From Alphaproteobacteria bacterium (GTDB lineage: Bacteria; Pseudomonadota; Alphaproteobacteria; GCA-2731375), in assembly GCA_016776605.1 (NCBI GenBank), contig JADHTB010000016.1:28294-92293 (forward strand): DNA of 64,000 nt, read 5' to 3'. The notes beneath the pieces are model-generated. The model saw only the letters and a program-made list of their open reading frames with translations, did no database searches and was not told where the DNA came from. Below are positions 1 to 7,829 of the stretch, one piece after another; positions within the stretch are counted from its first letter, which is position 1, and the number at the start of each line of letters is the position of its first letter. The position numbers were made by a program, and so were the translations under genes.

Positions 1-549
1 ACCGCGGATATTACGGGCGTGGCCGGTAGCGCGGTCCAGTTCCGCCTGCGATTGCGCGATACCGAACAGGTAGACCACGCTATTCAAGGTGTCGATGGAA
101 TAATTGATCGCCGCAATTTCGCTGTCGCCCAGTAATTTGACCTTCAATTGGGTAGTGATCCAGACATCCTTGGCATAATCGCGGAGCGAGCTTTGATCGC
201 TGATTTTAAGCTCGTTCAGAACCTCGCGCACACCCTCGGCCTGCCATGCCATGCGGGCAACTTCGACCCGGTCCTCGGGCTGATGCACATTTCCGGTCAG
301 CAGAACCCGGCCTTCCACCACCTCCACGTCAACGCTGACGAACAAGGTCTCGGAACGTTGCAGCAGGCGATGATTGATTTCCGCCAGAATGGCGGTATCT
401 TTCACCGCTTGACCGACCGAGCGTTCCTGCACCGCCGCCAAGCCGACCGTGGCGCCGCCGCCGATCACGGCCGAGGCGCAACCGCCCAGACCACCCGCCA
501 GAGCGGCCAAGGTTACACCGAGGCAAAATTTCCTGGCCCACGCTGTCAT
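1..549 (-). CDS. BON-domain lipoprotein (partial, C-terminus off the left edge)
   Basis: The reading frame is open from the ATG at 549 to the window edge (183 codons, no stop), so the 3' end is missing. The N-terminus has a short basic stretch, a hydrophobic stretch and a lipobox (L21-G-G-C24) followed by ASA, which predicts an outer-membrane lipoprotein. After the Cys comes a Gly/Ala-rich segment and then two BON-like repeats: one around AILAEINHRLL to GRVLLTGNV, the second starting near DVWITTQLKVKLLG. This matches the OsmY/DolP family, which binds phospholipid and supports envelope integrity. In many proteobacteria such a gene lies near yraN and lpoA, as here. A composite palindromic repeat lies 44 bp upstream of the start. 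Family assignment is firm; the precise DolP-like role is inferred. Confidence 0.85.
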   Translation of the reverse strand, partial: MTAWARKFCLGVTLAALAGGLGGCASAVIGGGATVGLAAVQERSVGQAVKDTAILAEINHRLLQRSETLFVSVDVEVVEGRVLLTGNVHQPEDRVEVARMAWQAEGVREVLNELKISDQSSLRDYAKDVWITTQLKVKLLGDSEIAAINYSIDTLNSVVYLFGIAQSQAELDRATGHARNIRG

Positions 550-592
550 CACCACACCTCTTCCCATTTCTCTAAATCCGCCAATTCCCACC

Positions 593-694
593 AGAGCACA
601 TTCAAAGAAAATGCGCTCGGACTCTTAAATATAGAGCAATTGAACCAATCACTTAGAATCGCTTCGCGATTCTCATTAATTCGGAATTGCTCTA
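593..694. repeat. Composite palindromic repeat, copy 1 (module A 593-618, module B 632-694)
   Basis: Module A is a degenerate hairpin with GAGCACATT facing AATGCGCTC. Module B is 63 bp with outer arms TAGAGCAATT / AATTGCTCTA and an inner perfect hairpin AGAATCGC-TTC-GCGATTCT. Module B is almost identical to the copies at 22192-22254 and 40041-40102. It fills the space between the 3' end of yraN and the start of the BON lipoprotein. Confidence 0.9.
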
Positions 695-708
695 TCTGCC
701 GCAGCATA

Positions 709-1101
709 TCAGGGCCGCCACGCATCTTTTATATGTTTTGGCAGGTGATGGGGTAGCACCACTATTACATCAAACCGAATGTCTAAATCCGCAAGCCCCA
801 GATGCCGCGCCACGAAAGCCTGCGCCGCGCGGGCAATCCGCCGCTGCTGCCGCGCCGTCACAGCCGCCAAGGCAGAGGCCATATCGTGCCGCCGCTTTAC
901 CTCGATCACCGCCAAAAATTGACCACGCCGGGCCACTATATCCAATTCGCCAACGCCTGCACGATAATCCCGGGCCAAAATGCGATACCCCTTCAGGCGC
1001 AATAACGCCGCGGCGATCATCTCAGCCCTGCGGCCGGCACGATACGCACGCCGGCGTGGCTTTCGCGCCGCTTCCCTAGAGCACATTCGAACCCCTGCCA
1101 T
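709..1101 (-). CDS. yraN: YraN family (UPF0102) nuclease-fold protein
   Basis: About 130 residues. The core RRAEMIAAALLRLKGYRIL, then GVGELDIVARRG and AVIEVKRR, is the restriction-endonuclease-like signature of UPF0102 (E-x-D-...-E-V-K). The cellular role of the family is not established. It lies immediately downstream of rsmI on the same strand, the classical yraL-yraM-yraN neighbourhood, although the yraM/lpoA homologue here is divergent. The start is uncertain: ATG at 1101 is used, but ATG at 1086 has a better Shine-Dalgarno (AGGGG, 5-nt spacing) and would give a shorter N-terminus; a TTG at 1107 is also in frame. The bases around 1078-1088 (AGAGCACATTC) resemble the start of the dispersed repeat, so the first codons may be repeat-derived. 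Confidence 0.87.
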   Translation of the reverse strand: MAGVRMCSREAARKPRRRAYRAGRRAEMIAAALLRLKGYRILARDYRAGVGELDIVARRGQFLAVIEVKRRHDMASALAAVTARQQRRIARAAQAFVARHLGLADLDIRFDVIVVLPHHLPKHIKDAWRP

Positions 1102-1109
1102 GGCCAAGT

Positions 1110-1991
1110 CTATTCATCCTCCGCGCGTGAGAGCAAGTCATCTGCCACGCCGGTGCGCAAGACCAAGGCCCGATTGTACAGGGCCCGACGGGGCAGGCTC
1201 GTGCGTTCGGCCACGGCAGCCGCGGCATCCTTGACACTGCTCTGATCGAGGGCCGTCAGCAACATGGCATCGATTTCCGCCTCGTCCAAGGTCACTGCCC
1301 GGCTATCAGGGGGGGCCACCAGTACGACGATTTCACCCTTTGGCGGTCCCTCGGTTTGATAATGCCTGGCCAGATCGGGCAGGCTGCCGTGACGGGCCTC
1401 TTCAAATTTTTTGGTCAATTCGCGGAGCACGGCAGCTTCACGCGGCCCCAATTCAGCCGTCATGTCGGTCAACGATGCCGCGAGACGCGTGGCCGATTCG
1501 AAAAAAACCAGGGTTGCGGGCACCGATGCCAGCTCTCCCAGGGCCCGGCGGCGGGCAGCGCTTTTCGCGGGCAGGAAGCCGGCGAAGAGAAACTTGTCGG
1601 TCGGCAAACCCGCGCTGGCCAGAGCCGCCAAAGGGGCCGACGCGCCCGGCAGCGCGGTCACCGCCACGCCGGCCTGGCGCGCCTCGTTGACCAGGCGATA
1701 GCCGGGATCCGAGATCAAGGGCGTGCCCGCGTCACTGACAAGCGCCACAATTTCGCCTTTTATCAAGCGTTCCATAAGACGCGGACGGATGCGGGCGGCA
1801 TTATGATCGTGATAGGCCAGGGTCGGGCGGTCAATATCATGGATGATAAACAATTTACGGGTTACCCGGGTGTCCTCGCAGGCGATGATATCGGCAGCCC
1901 GCAACAGGTCCAGCGCCCGCAAGGTGATATCGCGGGCATTGCCGATGGGGGTCGCGACCACGTAGAGACCTGGCGCGAAGGAGGTGGGCAC
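1110..1991 (-). CDS. rsmI: 16S rRNA (cytidine(1402)-2'-O)-methyltransferase RsmI
   Basis: SAM-dependent tetrapyrrole-methylase-fold enzyme that 2'-O-methylates C1402 in the decoding centre of 16S rRNA. Visible family motifs are GLYVVATPIGN at the N-terminus, CEDTRVTRKL, LVSDAGTPLISDPGY and TALPGASAPLAAL. The frame stays open upstream to an ATG at 2156, but that would add about 55 low-complexity residues (KANDGKANDG) and overlap the divergent lpoA. The GTG at 1991 is preferred: it has a strong Shine-Dalgarno GAGGGG at 1999-2004, 7 nt away, and places the catalytic core six residues in, as in homologues. This gives 293 aa, a normal family length. The gene ends two bases before the TTG of yraN, so the pair is probably cotranscribed. 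Confidence 0.92.
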   Translation of the reverse strand: MPTSFAPGLYVVATPIGNARDITLRALDLLRAADIIACEDTRVTRKLFIIHDIDRPTLAYHDHNAARIRPRLMERLIKGEIVALVSDAGTPLISDPGYRLVNEARQAGVAVTALPGASAPLAALASAGLPTDKFLFAGFLPAKSAARRRALGELASVPATLVFFESATRLAASLTDMTAELGPREAAVLRELTKKFEEARHGSLPDLARHYQTEGPPKGEIVVLVAPPDSRAVTLDEAEIDAMLLTALDQSSVKDAAAAVAERTSLPRRALYNRALVLRTGVADDLLSRAEDE

Positions 1992-2050
1992 GGCTTTACC
2001 CCTCGTGGCCGGCGCAGTAGATTGATTGTCGCCGCCGGAAGTTTGAGTAG

Positions 2051-3538
2051 ATGCTCGCACGCAATTTAGAGAGGACGAAGCGCTTGCCCCCTGCGCCGAT
2101 CCGTCATTGGCCTTTCCGTCATTGGCCTTCCCGCCCGGCTTTTGCCTTGGTCGCATGCCTGCTGATCCCTATCCTGCTGCCGGGCTGCGCACAAACGTCG
2201 CTCTTCACATCCGGCAGTGTGCCAGTAGTGACCCCAAAGGCAGAAGCGAAAAAGCCAACCGGAGAAAAACAAACCGCCGCCATACCGGCCCGGCCGCACA
2301 GCGCCCCGGCTCCCGTCGTGCGCGCGGCACCGGTACCGCAGGATGTAATAGTGCGCTCCGCGCCGGCCTTGCGGCCGCCGTCCGGCATCGAAGGCCAACC
2401 AACCCGCATCGGACTGTTGCTGCCCTTGAGCGGCCCCGATAACGCCGCTGGCTTGGGCCATGCCATGTTGAACGCGGCGATGCTGGCGTTATTCGATATC
2501 GGCGGCAAACGGCTATTGCTGATGCCCAGAGATACGGGTGGCACCCAGGAAGGGGCCAGCCGCGCGGCCGCGGAACTGGTTGGCGAAGGGGCGGAAATTA
2601 TCCTCGGCCCCCTATTCAACACCTCTGTCCAGGCGACCGCCGCCATCGCCCGCGCCAGCGGCCTGCCAATGATCGCCTTTTCATCCGATCGGCGGGTGGC
2701 GGGCAACGGCGTCTATCTGTTGAGCTTCACCCCATACCAGGAAGTTGATACGGTAATCGGCTTCGCCGCCTCGCGTGGATTGAAACGATTCGCCGTCCTG
2801 GCGCCGGACGACCCCTATGGGCTGGCCGTGCTGGAGGCCGCACGTGAAGCAGTCCTACGCCATGGCGCGGAACTGGCCCAGGCGGAATTCTATGCCCCCG
2901 ACGGCAAGGACTTGGATGAATCGGTAAAACGTCTAGCCCATTATTACGCCCGCCGGCAGGCCCTGCTGGCGCGGCGCAAGGAGTTGGAAAATAGCGAAGA
3001 ACAAACCGCCAAGCTGATGCAGGAAGCGTTGGCGAAACAAGACACCCTGGGCGATCTGGACTATGACGCGGTTCTGCTGCCCGAGGGCGGTGAATTGCTT
3101 AAATCCTTGGCCCCGCTGCTGCCTTACTATGACATTGATACGGTCGAAATACGCATGCTGGGCACTGGCCGCTGGGACGATCCCAAGGTCCGATTGGAAC
3201 CGGCCCTGTTGGGCGGTTGGTTCGCAGGCGCCGACCGGACGGCCGCGGCGGCTTTTCGCAGCCATTATAAGGCCGCCTTCGGCCACGGCCCGCCGCGCCT
3301 GGCCTCGCTGGCCTATGACGCCATGGCCTTGGCCGCCATCCTGGCGCAGGAAGCGGGGGGGCCGGATTTCTCTGCCCGGGCCATTACCGACCCCGATGGC
3401 TTTGTCGGCAGTGATGGCATCTTCCGATTTGGCCCCGATGGCGTGGCCGAACGGGGCATGGCGATCCTGGAAATAGGGCGGGACGGCTTCCGCGTACAGC
3501 GCAAAGCGCCCACCACGTTCGAGGCGCTGACAAATTAG
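2051..3538 (+). CDS. Penicillin-binding protein activator, LpoA/YraM-like lipoprotein
   Basis: 495 aa. The N-terminus has a hydrophobic segment (FALVACLLIPILLPG) ending in a lipobox with C46, so it should be an outer-membrane lipoprotein facing the periplasm. From residue about 115 (TRIGLLLPLSGPDNAAG) it has a type I periplasmic-binding fold, as in LpoA/YraM, which activates the bifunctional PBP1A in enterobacteria. A helical stretch around residues 300-335 (ARRQALLARRKELENSEEQ) is an insertion typical of alphaproteobacterial members. The TPR-like domain of enteric LpoA is absent, so the ligand-binding-like domain stands alone. It is divergent from rsmI, with roughly 60 bp between starts. Family assignment is strong; PBP activation is inferred from homology. 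Confidence 0.85.
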   Translation: MLARNLERTKRLPPAPIRHWPFRHWPSRPAFALVACLLIPILLPGCAQTSLFTSGSVPVVTPKAEAKKPTGEKQTAAIPARPHSAPAPVVRAAPVPQDVIVRSAPALRPPSGIEGQPTRIGLLLPLSGPDNAAGLGHAMLNAAMLALFDIGGKRLLLMPRDTGGTQEGASRAAAELVGEGAEIILGPLFNTSVQATAAIARASGLPMIAFSSDRRVAGNGVYLLSFTPYQEVDTVIGFAASRGLKRFAVLAPDDPYGLAVLEAAREAVLRHGAELAQAEFYAPDGKDLDESVKRLAHYYARRQALLARRKELENSEEQTAKLMQEALAKQDTLGDLDYDAVLLPEGGELLKSLAPLLPYYDIDTVEIRMLGTGRWDDPKVRLEPALLGGWFAGADRTAAAAFRSHYKAAFGHGPPRLASLAYDAMALAAILAQEAGGPDFSARAITDPDGFVGSDGIFRFGPDGVAERGMAILEIGRDGFRVQRKAPTTFEALTN

Positions 3539-3564
3539 TGGAAGCCAGGCAAAATGAATAGGTT

Positions 3565-4500
3565 TTGATCTTGTTGGTCCGCCCTGTGATTTCCTATAGC
3601 AGCCTAGGCGCCAGAGTTGAGAGGCTGTTGCTTTGCCTGGCTGGAGTCTTTTTGCGGCGATATGCGTATCGTGGCATTGGAACAATCAGCCGTTATTTTG
3701 GTAGAGGCTTATTCAACCCAAATAATAGTGTCGTGACACCTCTGTTTACGCGTTCGCGATTTTGCATTCATTTGGGTGATTACTATTGGTCACGTGCTTT
3801 ATTTTCTGATTTTGATTACGAGCCAGAAGTGGCGCGTGTGCTGGCCGCTTATTTACATCCTGATTGTGTTTTCCTCGATCTTGGTGCGAACATTGGCTAT
3901 TGGAGCATATACGCGTCAGAGAAGATTTTAGACCCAAACAGAATTTTGGCGGTCGAGGCTGGTGGCCGTACTTTTGCCCGGCTGCGCAACAATGCCGCCA
4001 TCAATCACGACGCCTTCAGCATCATCCAAGCCGCTGTCACAGAACAAGCTGGGCAGTCCGTGTCATTTGTCACAGAAGGCGGACATGCCGCGGCCCGGAT
4101 CGCCGGCGCGCCTGAAAAATTCGTCGGGCGCCAGGCCCTCGAAACGGTTGAAACTACGAATATTGATACTTTGATTAACAGGCTGCATTTGGCGGATACT
4201 GATCGGATCGTGATCAAACTCGATGTCGAAGGAGCGGAAGTGGCAGCTTTGAAGGGCGCTGCGGACACCCTTCGGAGACGGGATCTGATTTTGATATATG
4301 AGGATCATGGTTCCGATCCTGAATGCACAGTGAGCCGGTTTCTGATCGAAGAACTGGGTTTTCACGTATATATCGTCGCGGGTCATGGGCCTGCCAAAAA
4401 GGCCTCGCTTGAAGACATTTCCGCTTTAAAAACAAACCCCGTTACCGGCTACAATTTCATTGCCACGCTAGGCGATGCGATCCGTTTGGATAGCGATTGA
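3565..4500 (+). CDS. FkbM family methyltransferase
   Basis: 311 aa, class I SAM-dependent methyltransferase. Motif I is VFLDLGANIGYWS (residues about 102-114) and the FkbM-type IVIKLDVEGAEVAALKGAA lies near residue 216. FkbM enzymes O-methylate hydroxyls, commonly on sugars of polysaccharides or glycolipids. The start is unusual: the first in-frame initiator is TTG at 3565, preceded by a four-codon ORF (ATG at 3554, stop TGA at 3566-3568) that overlaps it. Either the leader couples translation, or a one-base slip in the T run separates a real ATG from the gene. The base composition is more AT-rich than in the flanking genes, and its convergent neighbour is a membrane protein of similar composition, which suggests a transferred surface-glycan locus. 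Confidence 0.85.
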   Translation: MILLVRPVISYSSLGARVERLLLCLAGVFLRRYAYRGIGTISRYFGRGLFNPNNSVVTPLFTRSRFCIHLGDYYWSRALFSDFDYEPEVARVLAAYLHPDCVFLDLGANIGYWSIYASEKILDPNRILAVEAGGRTFARLRNNAAINHDAFSIIQAAVTEQAGQSVSFVTEGGHAAARIAGAPEKFVGRQALETVETTNIDTLINRLHLADTDRIVIKLDVEGAEVAALKGAADTLRRRDLILIYEDHGSDPECTVSRFLIEELGFHVYIVAGHGPAKKASLEDISALKTNPVTGYNFIATLGDAIRLDSD

Positions 4501-4552
4501 GGTACGAGACTATCTTTTATGGTTATGAACCGATAGCTGGACGGTAATAGTT

Positions 4553-4592
4553 TAGAGCGGTTCCGGGCTATTCTGAACCATTTGACCGCTCA
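4553..4592. repeat. Nested inverted repeat between convergent genes
   Basis: TAGAGCGGTTCCGGG opens the element. Arms GAGCGGT (4555-4561) and ACCGCTC (4585-4591) enclose an inner GGTTC / GAACC pair. The AGAGC-N-GGTTCCGGG start resembles the stubs at 17503 and 30605. It sits between the 3' ends of the FkbM gene and the membrane protein and may act as a transcription end, but it has no clear T-tract. Confidence 0.55.
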
Positions 4593-4784
4593 CCAAGGCC
4601 CCGTGGATAGGCGTGGTTTGCAGGTCGATGTGGTGCATCGTCCAAGAACCGCAACGCAGCCACGAGGCATTGGTGAGCGGCCTTCGGTGGCGCTCCCAAG
4701 CCATTCGGGTGCGTTGCGCCGCTTGCCCGATGTACCATTTACAATTCCGGCGTCACAGGTTCCACATCGCGGCGTCATGCGGCG

Positions 4785-6626
4785 TCATATGGCGGCGCTG
4801 GGACCCGAACCCCGCGTCAGCCTTTCCCGGGGTTTCGCTTTCGCTTCCGGAAGAAATAGGAATACAAACAATGCCGCGACATGAGACATATGCCGGGGCT
4901 GGTATTGCAGCCCGGCGACCAGGGCAATTTGCGCCAATATCATTACCGCGACAGGATCAAATTGAATTCCCATTCTAGCCACGCGCCACAATCCCAAAAT
5001 AGCGACAATCAACAGGTAGATTTTGGCGCCCTGCATAAGATAATACCTGAGCCGAGGGTCCTTCGCTTCCCAAACATAGAAGCCGCCCTTGAAGATTTGG
5101 AAAGCATTGCGGTAGACCTTTCGGGCGAAAGCAACCGGGTGTGTAAGCACATCATCCATGAAGGCCTGGCGCAGCAATGCATTGCCCTCCAGGCTCCACG
5201 GGTATCGAATGCCTCGATCCTGGGTAAACTTGACCGCCACGTCATCCAGATGCTTGCGCTGCCAAATATTTCCCGGCAGTTGACCAAGGGAAATATACAT
5301 CACGCCGCCCGCATTTGAGCCGCCAACTTGAAATTTTCCGTTGTGAACGAAGTGAAACAAACTCCATGGCAAAACAAGAAGAAATCCCATCAAAACAGCA
5401 AAAGGTTTACGCTGTTTAAATGCCACGTAAGTCGCATAGATCATGAAAAATATTAACGCTTCGGCGCGGAAATTGTACGCCAGGGCCAATGATAAAAGCG
5501 CTAAAATATATCTATTCTTATAATGGCAAATCACGGAAAACAGCAGCAGGAAGGCCATGATCGCATCAGGCCATTTCGCAGACAATAGCATTGCATAGTA
5601 AAATTGGCCGAACAACAACGAAAATACTATTGCTGGAGATAGAATTCGCCTTTGTATTATTACAATATCATAGACAAGAAAAGATGATAAAATGAACAAT
5701 ATGTACTGCACGACAATGATATTATCGGCGGATCCGCTAATTAATTTTACAATAGCTACAAGTATTGGATACCCCCATATAGGGTATGTTGCGGGACCTT
5801 CGAATTCTGGATGTATATACTGTCCTATATTCAAAATACTGTCGGTCAAAGTAACGTATCTATTTGTCCAAATATTCCGCTCGACAGCATGCTCTAGATT
5901 GAGCCAAAAAATAATACTGAAACCAATTAATAGCACACCATAGACTACGGTCGAAATTGCCCAGTATTTATACGAAACTTGAAATGTAAAAATATGTTCA
6001 AATTTCCGATACAGTTTCGTTATATATTCTCCTTCGTTTTTTGTGATGCGAGCAGCATATACGATAAGGAAAATAGATACCTCTATGCAAAAAACAGTCC
6101 CTATTAAAAGAATAAATATCGCTGAGTAATACTGTTTCCTGCCATGAAAGAATAAGAACCATGCCAGTAAGAAGGCTAATATCGCGCCACCCCACCTGAA
6201 CGACATCACGACAGATAAAAATAACACGGTAAGAAAAAAAATAGCGGCAACAATTTTACCATAGCGGGTAAAATCCAATTTTCGGCAGTATAAAAAAACC
6301 GACGTCGCAAAAAATAGCAAAAACTGAAGAACAAATATTCCGTTGGGCGACCCGCTTACCCACTCTACCGCGGACAATAAATGCGGGTAGCCCCAATTCG
6401 TGAAAATTGCCGGTCCCGCAAGTTCGGCCAGCAAACCGTCCAAGAGGCGATAGTAGCTATCGATCAGAGGTATATTTTCCGCAAACCATGGTCGGAGATC
6501 TAAGGAATAGCCCGAATTGAGCCAAAATACGGCACCGCAGAAGGCCGGCAGGAGATAAACGGCAGCGGAATAAGCCGCCCATCGCCGCGAAAGAACGCGC
6601 ATTTTAGAATACATTTCCTGAATCAC
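4785..6626 (-). CDS. Polytopic membrane protein with internally duplicated N-terminal module (GT-C-like, function unknown)
   Basis: 613 aa with a dozen or so hydrophobic segments and a soluble region from about 425 to 530. It resembles GT-C/ArnT-like lipid-linked glycosyltransferases in overall layout, but I see no diagnostic acidic first-loop motif. The first half is a tandem duplication at a spacing of about 206 residues: FWLN at 34 and 240; GPA-x4-WGYP at 71 and 277; SGS-x3-I-x-V-x-Q-x2-LF at 91 and 297; then FLxY and a conserved W in a TM segment (W145 / W352). The gene is AT-rich with many ATA/AAT codons. It is convergent with fkbM, and a role in surface glycan synthesis is inferred from that pairing only. 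The ATG at 6626 has a nearby in-frame ATG at 6602. Confidence 0.7.
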   Translation of the reverse strand: MIQEMYSKMRVLSRRWAAYSAAVYLLPAFCGAVFWLNSGYSLDLRPWFAENIPLIDSYYRLLDGLLAELAGPAIFTNWGYPHLLSAVEWVSGSPNGIFVLQFLLFFATSVFLYCRKLDFTRYGKIVAAIFFLTVLFLSVVMSFRWGGAILAFLLAWFLFFHGRKQYYSAIFILLIGTVFCIEVSIFLIVYAARITKNEGEYITKLYRKFEHIFTFQVSYKYWAISTVVYGVLLIGFSIIFWLNLEHAVERNIWTNRYVTLTDSILNIGQYIHPEFEGPATYPIWGYPILVAIVKLISGSADNIIVVQYILFILSSFLVYDIVIIQRRILSPAIVFSLLFGQFYYAMLLSAKWPDAIMAFLLLFSVICHYKNRYILALLSLALAYNFRAEALIFFMIYATYVAFKQRKPFAVLMGFLLVLPWSLFHFVHNGKFQVGGSNAGGVMYISLGQLPGNIWQRKHLDDVAVKFTQDRGIRYPWSLEGNALLRQAFMDDVLTHPVAFARKVYRNAFQIFKGGFYVWEAKDPRLRYYLMQGAKIYLLIVAILGLWRVARMGIQFDPVAVMILAQIALVAGLQYQPRHMSHVAALFVFLFLPEAKAKPRERLTRGSGPSAAI

Positions 6627-6923
6627 GAATTTCCGGTTTTCCCGTCTCGACCGCTATCGCCGTTGCAGTTCCGTTTCAATTCCCGCCCCACCGAGCAGGT
6701 CACGCGGTCAAAATCAAGGCGAACGGACGATTTACAGAGCCCTTCCGGGCGCAAGTCAGCGATGCCTTGTCTTTCCTCATACCTCGGATAGCCGTATCCT
6801 GACACCGCAATACCTCCGGTGGATTGATCTGCAGGCGCTATATTAGCACCGGGAGGTCTTGCACTTCATCCTTGAATCCACCAACCGGGATGCAAGACTC
6901 CTTAGCGAAAAGAGCCAACCGAG
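6627..6923. other. Intergenic region, no supported gene
   Basis: This 297-bp gap separates the divergent membrane protein (minus) and the DUF429-like gene (plus), so it must carry both promoters. A 60-codon frame at 6623-6805 on the minus strand has no recognisable features and is not called. I found no clear operator, hairpin or repeat. Confidence 0.5.
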
Positions 6924-7829
6924 ATGACCCGCAACATCTTCAATGCCTATCTGATCGTCGATTGGAGCGCCAATGCCACGCCCAAGCGGGGTGCCGACAG
7001 CATCTGGTATTGCCTGATACAACGGCACGGGCGCGGCCTGCGCCGGGGGCGTTTGTGTAATCCCGCGACCCGCCGGCAGGCACGTGACGAGATCGCGGAT
7101 ATTCTGAAAAACCTGACAGCGGACGGCCAACGGGTCCTGGCGGGGTTTGATTTTCCCAACGGCTATCCGGCCGGTTTTGCCCGTGCCGCCGGCTTTGCCG
7201 GTCCGCCGTGGCGCGCGGTCTGGGATGGCCTGGATGCCCTGATCCAAGATGGCGCGGACAACGCCAACAACCGCTTTGCAGTCGCGGCTGTCTTGAACCA
7301 GCGCATTTCCGGTGGGCCGTTCCCATTCTGGGGCTGCCCCAGCCACCGGCAAAATGCGGCCCTGTCGGCGCGCAAAACCCACGCCTATGACGAAATAATG
7401 CCGGAACGCCGCCGCTGCGAAGCTTGGCTGCCGCGCAGCCAACCCTGTTGGAAGCTATACACCACCGGTTCCGTCGGCAGCCAATCCCTGGTTGGCATTC
7501 CCGTATTGAAGGCCCTGCGCGACGATCCGGAATTAGCCCCGAAAACGCTGGTCTGGCCCTTTGAAACCGGCTTGGCGTCACCGGACCCGGGGCAGCCATG
7601 GCAAGTCGTCCTGGCTGAGGTTTATCCCTCGATCCTCAAGATCAAGGCGAAAACAGGGGAGATCAAGGATGCGGTTCAGGTCGAAACCATTGCCCGTTAT
7701 CTGGCCCGCCGCGATGGCCGTGGCGAACTGGCCGGCGATCTGGCCGGCCCCGATAGCCTGAGCCGGATGGAGCGCGCCCTGATTGGGGACGAGGAAGGCT
7801 GGATCCTGGGGGCCGGCACCTTTGCCTGA
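6924..7829 (+). CDS. DUF429-like conserved hypothetical protein
   Basis: 301 aa, soluble, no signal peptide. It opens with FNAYLIVDWSANATPKRGADS, where the acidic residue D13 and the following WSA resemble the first strand of RNase-H-like/DUF429 folds, and has a second acidic strand VLAGFDFPNGYP near residue 70. Relatives in alphaproteobacteria have been labelled as cobalamin (CbiG) or molybdopterin-associated proteins, but no other gene of either pathway is here and I do not adopt those names. The next gene overlaps its 3' end (TTG at 7822 against the stop at 7827-7829), which suggests translational coupling with a DMT transporter. Catalytic function is unknown. Confidence 0.6.
   Translation: MTRNIFNAYLIVDWSANATPKRGADSIWYCLIQRHGRGLRRGRLCNPATRRQARDEIADILKNLTADGQRVLAGFDFPNGYPAGFARAAGFAGPPWRAVWDGLDALIQDGADNANNRFAVAAVLNQRISGGPFPFWGCPSHRQNAALSARKTHAYDEIMPERRRCEAWLPRSQPCWKLYTTGSVGSQSLVGIPVLKALRDDPELAPKTLVWPFETGLASPDPGQPWQVVLAEVYPSILKIKAKTGEIKDAVQVETIARYLARRDGRGELAGDLAGPDSLSRMERALIGDEEGWILGAGTFA

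Noticed and set aside
593..694. Insertion sequence
   Set aside because: The element is only about 100 bp and carries no transposase; it fits a palindromic MITE/REP-like repeat better.
4582..4978. Plus-strand frames of 100 and 121 codons between fkbM and the membrane protein
   Set aside because: They run into the 3' end of the membrane protein gene on the other strand and have basic, low-information composition.
6623..6805. 60-codon minus-strand frame upstream of the duplicated membrane protein
   Set aside because: No recognisable features, no clear Shine-Dalgarno, and it lies in the expected promoter region of two divergent genes.
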